NCBI GenBank assembly: GCA_023614405.1
Contig: JAJUPC010000036.1
Coordinates: 186,001-250,000 of the forward strand
Source of the DNA: Avena insularis
Lineage: Eukaryota; Streptophyta; Magnoliopsida; Poales; Poaceae
Direction of reading: 5' to 3'
Length of the DNA stretch: 64,000 nucleotides
The notes under the pieces are model-generated. The model saw only the letters and a list, made by a program, of their open reading frames with translations, did no database searches and was not told the DNA's origin. The translations under genes were made by a program, and so were the position numbers. This document shows positions 61,046 through 64,000 of this stretch, in pieces (position 1 is the stretch's first letter; each line of letters begins with the position of its first letter).

Positions 61046-62454
61046 AGGCATTAAAGAAAAGTACTTGTTGGAAGATAACCCAAGAGTTTTAGATGAGTCT
61101 TGGAACTCCTTATCCTTTTTATTTGCTTTTTGTGCCAAGAGTAACCTCTAATGAGAGTGAAGTAATGATTGGGAAAGTTGCTGTCCCGAAACAGATTTTT
61201 GTGCTTCACCGTAAAAATTCCTGAGAGAGATGTGTATGTCGGATTGATCTGTAATATTTTGTGCTTCTGACCCAGGTTGTTATCTAACTTTCGTTAGTTC
61301 AACACTTTTTTATTTGAGCAACATAAGGTCTTAGAAAAAGTTCGTCTTTACCTGCTGGTCTGTTTTGACAGATTTCTGCCATTTTCTGCATTTGCTTCTT
61401 GTTGGTTTCTTCTTGAGTTCTTTTGGGGAATTGAGCTTTTTGAGGGAAGTGCTATAGTATCTAGTGCTCTAATGGAAGTTTATTTGGTGTTAGAACTGAA
61501 CCTTGAGACTTATTTATCTTAAGTGCACTAATGTTGCTAATGAGATTGTGTGAAGTTTTGTATGAAGGAAAAAATTTCAGGTGTATGGAAGGAATGAGTA
61601 ATGAGATGAAGGATGGACTAAAGCTCAAGCTTGGGGATACCACACATGTCACCCCAAGAAATATCCAAGAAGTACAAGCGTCAAAGCTTGGGGATGCCCA
61701 AGGCATCCCCTTCTTCATCAATAAAAATTCCAGGTTTCTTCCAAACGCTTTATTTTTATTTTTTCATGCACAGTTGTGTTTTTCTTGGAGCGTCTTCTTT
61801 TTAGTTTTCGTTTTGGTTTTTAGTTTGCTTGGTTTGCTTAGTTTTCTCAATAAGTTGGTTGGGCCCCCTCTTTCATACATTGGTTTGGTTTGGTTTGGAA
61901 AAGAGTAGGAAAGCTCATGCTTATGTGGTAAAAAGAGCTCGTTTTTGACTGTGGCTATGCTTTGTCATGCCGTGCTTGATATTGTTTTGGCTTTATGCAT
62001 AGTTTTATTTGCTGTAGCATGGCTTGTTATAAACAATTGAGATTGCTTAATGTGCCTTGGATGAATCATACGTTGTTTTAGCATATTAAAGCATAGTATA
62101 GTGGTATTCTCCTTTGATGCTTTATTTGGGTTGACTTGGCGCATGCTCGCACCATGTTATGACTATCCAAAGTCACCATAGCCTTTATGATCCTTTAGTT
62201 TTCAACTTGTAGTATCACTTTATGCTTTGATCAATGATGTTTTGTCGCTCTGCATGATTATGGCCATTATTGCTCTCTTAGTTTGTCGCTCCCAGTCTTT
62301 TGCTAGCCTCCACAACAAAGTATGGGTTCCACTCATGCATCAAACTCCCTAAACCAAGTTATTCCAAAGAGTCCACCATACCTACCTACTAGCTTATGCT
62401 ATTCCAAGTATATTCATGCTTTTGTTTACCTTCCACTTGTTATGAGAAAACTAG
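61046..62454. other. C1 internal non-coding region
   Basis: It contains AAGCTTGGGGAT twice (61628, 61685) and a perfect hairpin at 61690-61710. The ORFs here overlap these repeats and are not convincing. Confidence 0.6.
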
Positions 62455-63110
62455 CGATTAAAGCTCTCACGAACTTGATGGCACACTTTACTTTTTTTGC
62501 CTCTAATAAACTTGAACCATTGGGTCCTTCTTTGTTGCGTATATGCTTGCACTTTATAAGTTGAAATTAGCAGAACCATGTTTCATGGGGAATGCTTTCA
62601 ACATTGCACTTGTACTTTGTACCCCGTTGATATTATGTTCTTTTGCTTACGGATCCTGGCGGTGTGAAATAAAAGTGGAAATTGTAAGATCATGGAGTTT
62701 GTATGTGTGTTAGAAAGCGCTGGGCTAGCCTAAGCCATGCCTAATCATGGTGGAAACTTGCAGCATCACCATAATGAGCACTCTATGAAGCATCCTCAAT
62801 AAAAACCTATGAAAATAGCAAATAAAAAGATCGCTGAGATGCTCATTGTCTGCTTGCCTTGTCATTTTGATTATGGGAAAGCTCCCGTATCATGTGCAAT
62901 GGGTACCCCGTTGGCGGTTCTTAATGATACACATATACTTACAATGACAAGAGCTTACTCGTGACTGAAGTTGAGTAGCATGAGGATCGGTCTTCGTAAG
63001 TAAGGGGCATGAGATTTCGGTTTATAACTTGTCAAGCATATCCTCTTAGTTGTGTCACTTTAACCTTAATCACCTTCAAGATGCTTATGATAGGGGCAAT
63101 GAGAGCTGAA
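62455..63110 (+). repeat. Conserved non-coding 3' block (C1 copy)
   Basis: Plus-strand counterpart of 28606-29285 and 34560-35240: CCATGCCTAATCATGGTGGA, ATGGGTACCCCGTTGGCGGT and TAGGGGCAATGAGAGCTGA are all found in the same order. It lies about 570 bp before the 3' LTR. Confidence 0.8.
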
Positions 63111-63660
63111 AGCTATAAATACCATAATTTTTGGAAGCTCTTTATGAGACTTGAATCCCTACTTCCTTTTACAAAAGGCCTTTCTTCCACCATTATATTG
63201 AGTCTCCATCTTCTATCTTTATGCACTACTTTGAGAGCATAGTGGCCATTCTTAGTTCTATGTGCATTGTCCCAAGACTAGTTGATTGATGCATAACTTG
63301 TTATTGCTTGTTTGAAACCATTGTATCTAGTCACTCTTATGAACTTTGAAGGTGTCATATGCATTTATATTTTCTACTCTATTGAGGGACAAGCTGAATA
63401 CTATTATGCTATGTTTTCTTTATGTGAAACAAACAAACGTCTTGCAAAGCATGTTATTCATGATTCTTTTGTTTGTGCTTTTCATGTTGCATCATAGTTT
63501 CTTTGCTTATTGCTAGAACTTTGTCTTTCATGTTATGATTGAAGTACTATGATCCCAGCTTTGAATGTTTTGCAAATACTTTGATCAAGTCTTTGATGGT
63601 GCATGTCACCTCAAAAATTATTCTTTCTTTTTATCACTTACCTACTCGAGGACGAGCAGG

Positions 63661-63678
63661 AGTTAAGCTTAGGGATGT
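63661..63678 (+). promoter_or_regulatory. C1 polypurine tract
   Basis: AGTTAAGCTTAGGGATGT lies directly before TGATACATTAC. It is a weakened form of the AAGCTTGGGG-type PPT of A and B. Confidence 0.65.
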
Positions 63679-64000
63679 TGATACATTACAAATGTATCTA
63701 TAATTTTTGATGTTACATGCTTGGTTTTATCCACTTTCTTGTGTTTTGTTCCAACTTTGGAGCACTTTTCATATGATTTCTTGGACTAACCTATTAACGA
63801 GAGCCACAGTGATTACTGTGTTTTCTGCTGTTTTTGGTTCCAGGAAAGTCAGAAAATGAATATTCTCGGAATTGGATGGGACAAAAGCCAAAGTGCCTAT
63901 TTTTCGGAAGGGATCAAGTGCCAGAATACGAGACGGAGAGGGGCCAGGGGCCGGCCACACCACCTTGCCGTGCGGCCAGGCCTGGCCTGCGCCAGGGGGT
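63679..64000 (+). mobile_element. C1 3' LTR, first 322 bp
   Basis: TGATACATTACAAATGTATC, closely matching the 5' LTR; it is cut by the window end inside the LTR hairpin block. Confidence 0.9.

Larger units (their letters stand above)
58602..64000 (+). mobile_element. Element C1: non-autonomous Athila-like gypsy (runs off the window)
   Basis: 5' LTR 58602-60203, internal region 60204-63678, start of the 3' LTR at 63679. The left flanking pentamer is CATAT (58597-58601); its partner would be right of the window. Internal coding is reduced to a gag N-terminus and an env-like/hydrophobic ORF; pol is missing. It shares organisation with element B but has a distinct LTR family, which also occurs at 1-1109 and 53308-54868. 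Confidence 0.9.

Noticed and set aside
1..64000. tRNA, rRNA or conserved ncRNA genes
   Set aside because: No cloverleaf with A/B boxes and no rRNA-like stretch was recognised; TGGTATCAGAGC at 24405 is a primer-binding site, not a tRNA gene.

Overview
The window is a gene-poor, nested-transposon stretch of a large grass genome. A Triticeae genome (wheat, barley, rye or Aegilops) is the best guess. The reasons are BARE/WIS/Angela-like copia LTRs, CACTA transposons with CACTAGTAGAAAA ends and GGGACTAAA subterminal repeats, and pol-less Athila-like gypsy elements with 1.4-1.6 kb LTRs and a PPT of the type AAGCTTGGGGG. No intact host gene is visible. All coding remnants are broken transposon genes, a RING-finger gene relic, or twin decayed small genes in a tandem array. 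Family names are from memory of the families. Boundaries come from visible termini and target-site duplications (TSDs).

Layout. 1-1109: 3' part of a family-C gypsy LTR, inserted in CACTA-1 (1110-3725, minus), which itself sits in a decayed copia pol (3726-4384) that ends in a 175-bp LTR (4385-4559). 4560-10796: AT-rich sequence with one Stowaway-like MITE (7829-7941) and one doubtful DNA transposon. 10797-11730: a lone diverged copy of part of the tandem unit seen at 46.8-56.8 kb. 12100-12660: relic of a RING-HC gene. 13109-16201: a direct 1.5-kb duplication spanning the 5' boundary of CACTA-2 (15416-21010, plus), which has a recognisable but broken TNP2 transposase.

21027-32114: gypsy element D (plus, 3.37-kb LTR, tRNA-Met-type PBS, decayed reverse transcriptase). 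It is interrupted by palindromic composite A (26677-31967, TSD CTTAG) and then by copia element E (from 32115, minus). The E LTR is split by complete gypsy element B (32544-40555, minus, TSD GGGGG). E continues to 45483 with a gag but no visible pol, and abuts an inverted, truncated copy of its own LTR type (45484-46847).

46848-56830: 2.2 tandem copies of a ~3.84-kb unit. Each unit has a promoter-like segment, a TATA box, a decayed ~156-codon ORF of unknown function and a copia gag relic. A family-C solo LTR (53308-54868) sits in the second copy. An E-type LTR (56831-58601) breaks the third copy, and is itself broken by family-C element C1 (58602 to beyond the window end).

How the parts work together: A, B and C share LTR hairpins and a ~650-bp conserved 3' block. 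B and C also share a gag/protease-remnant coding plan without reverse transcriptase or integrase, so B and C1 as seen are non-autonomous and would need enzymes from a related element. The order of insertion can be read from the nesting: tandem duplication, then E-type LTR, then C1; D, then E, then B; copia, then CACTA-1, then the C-type LTR.
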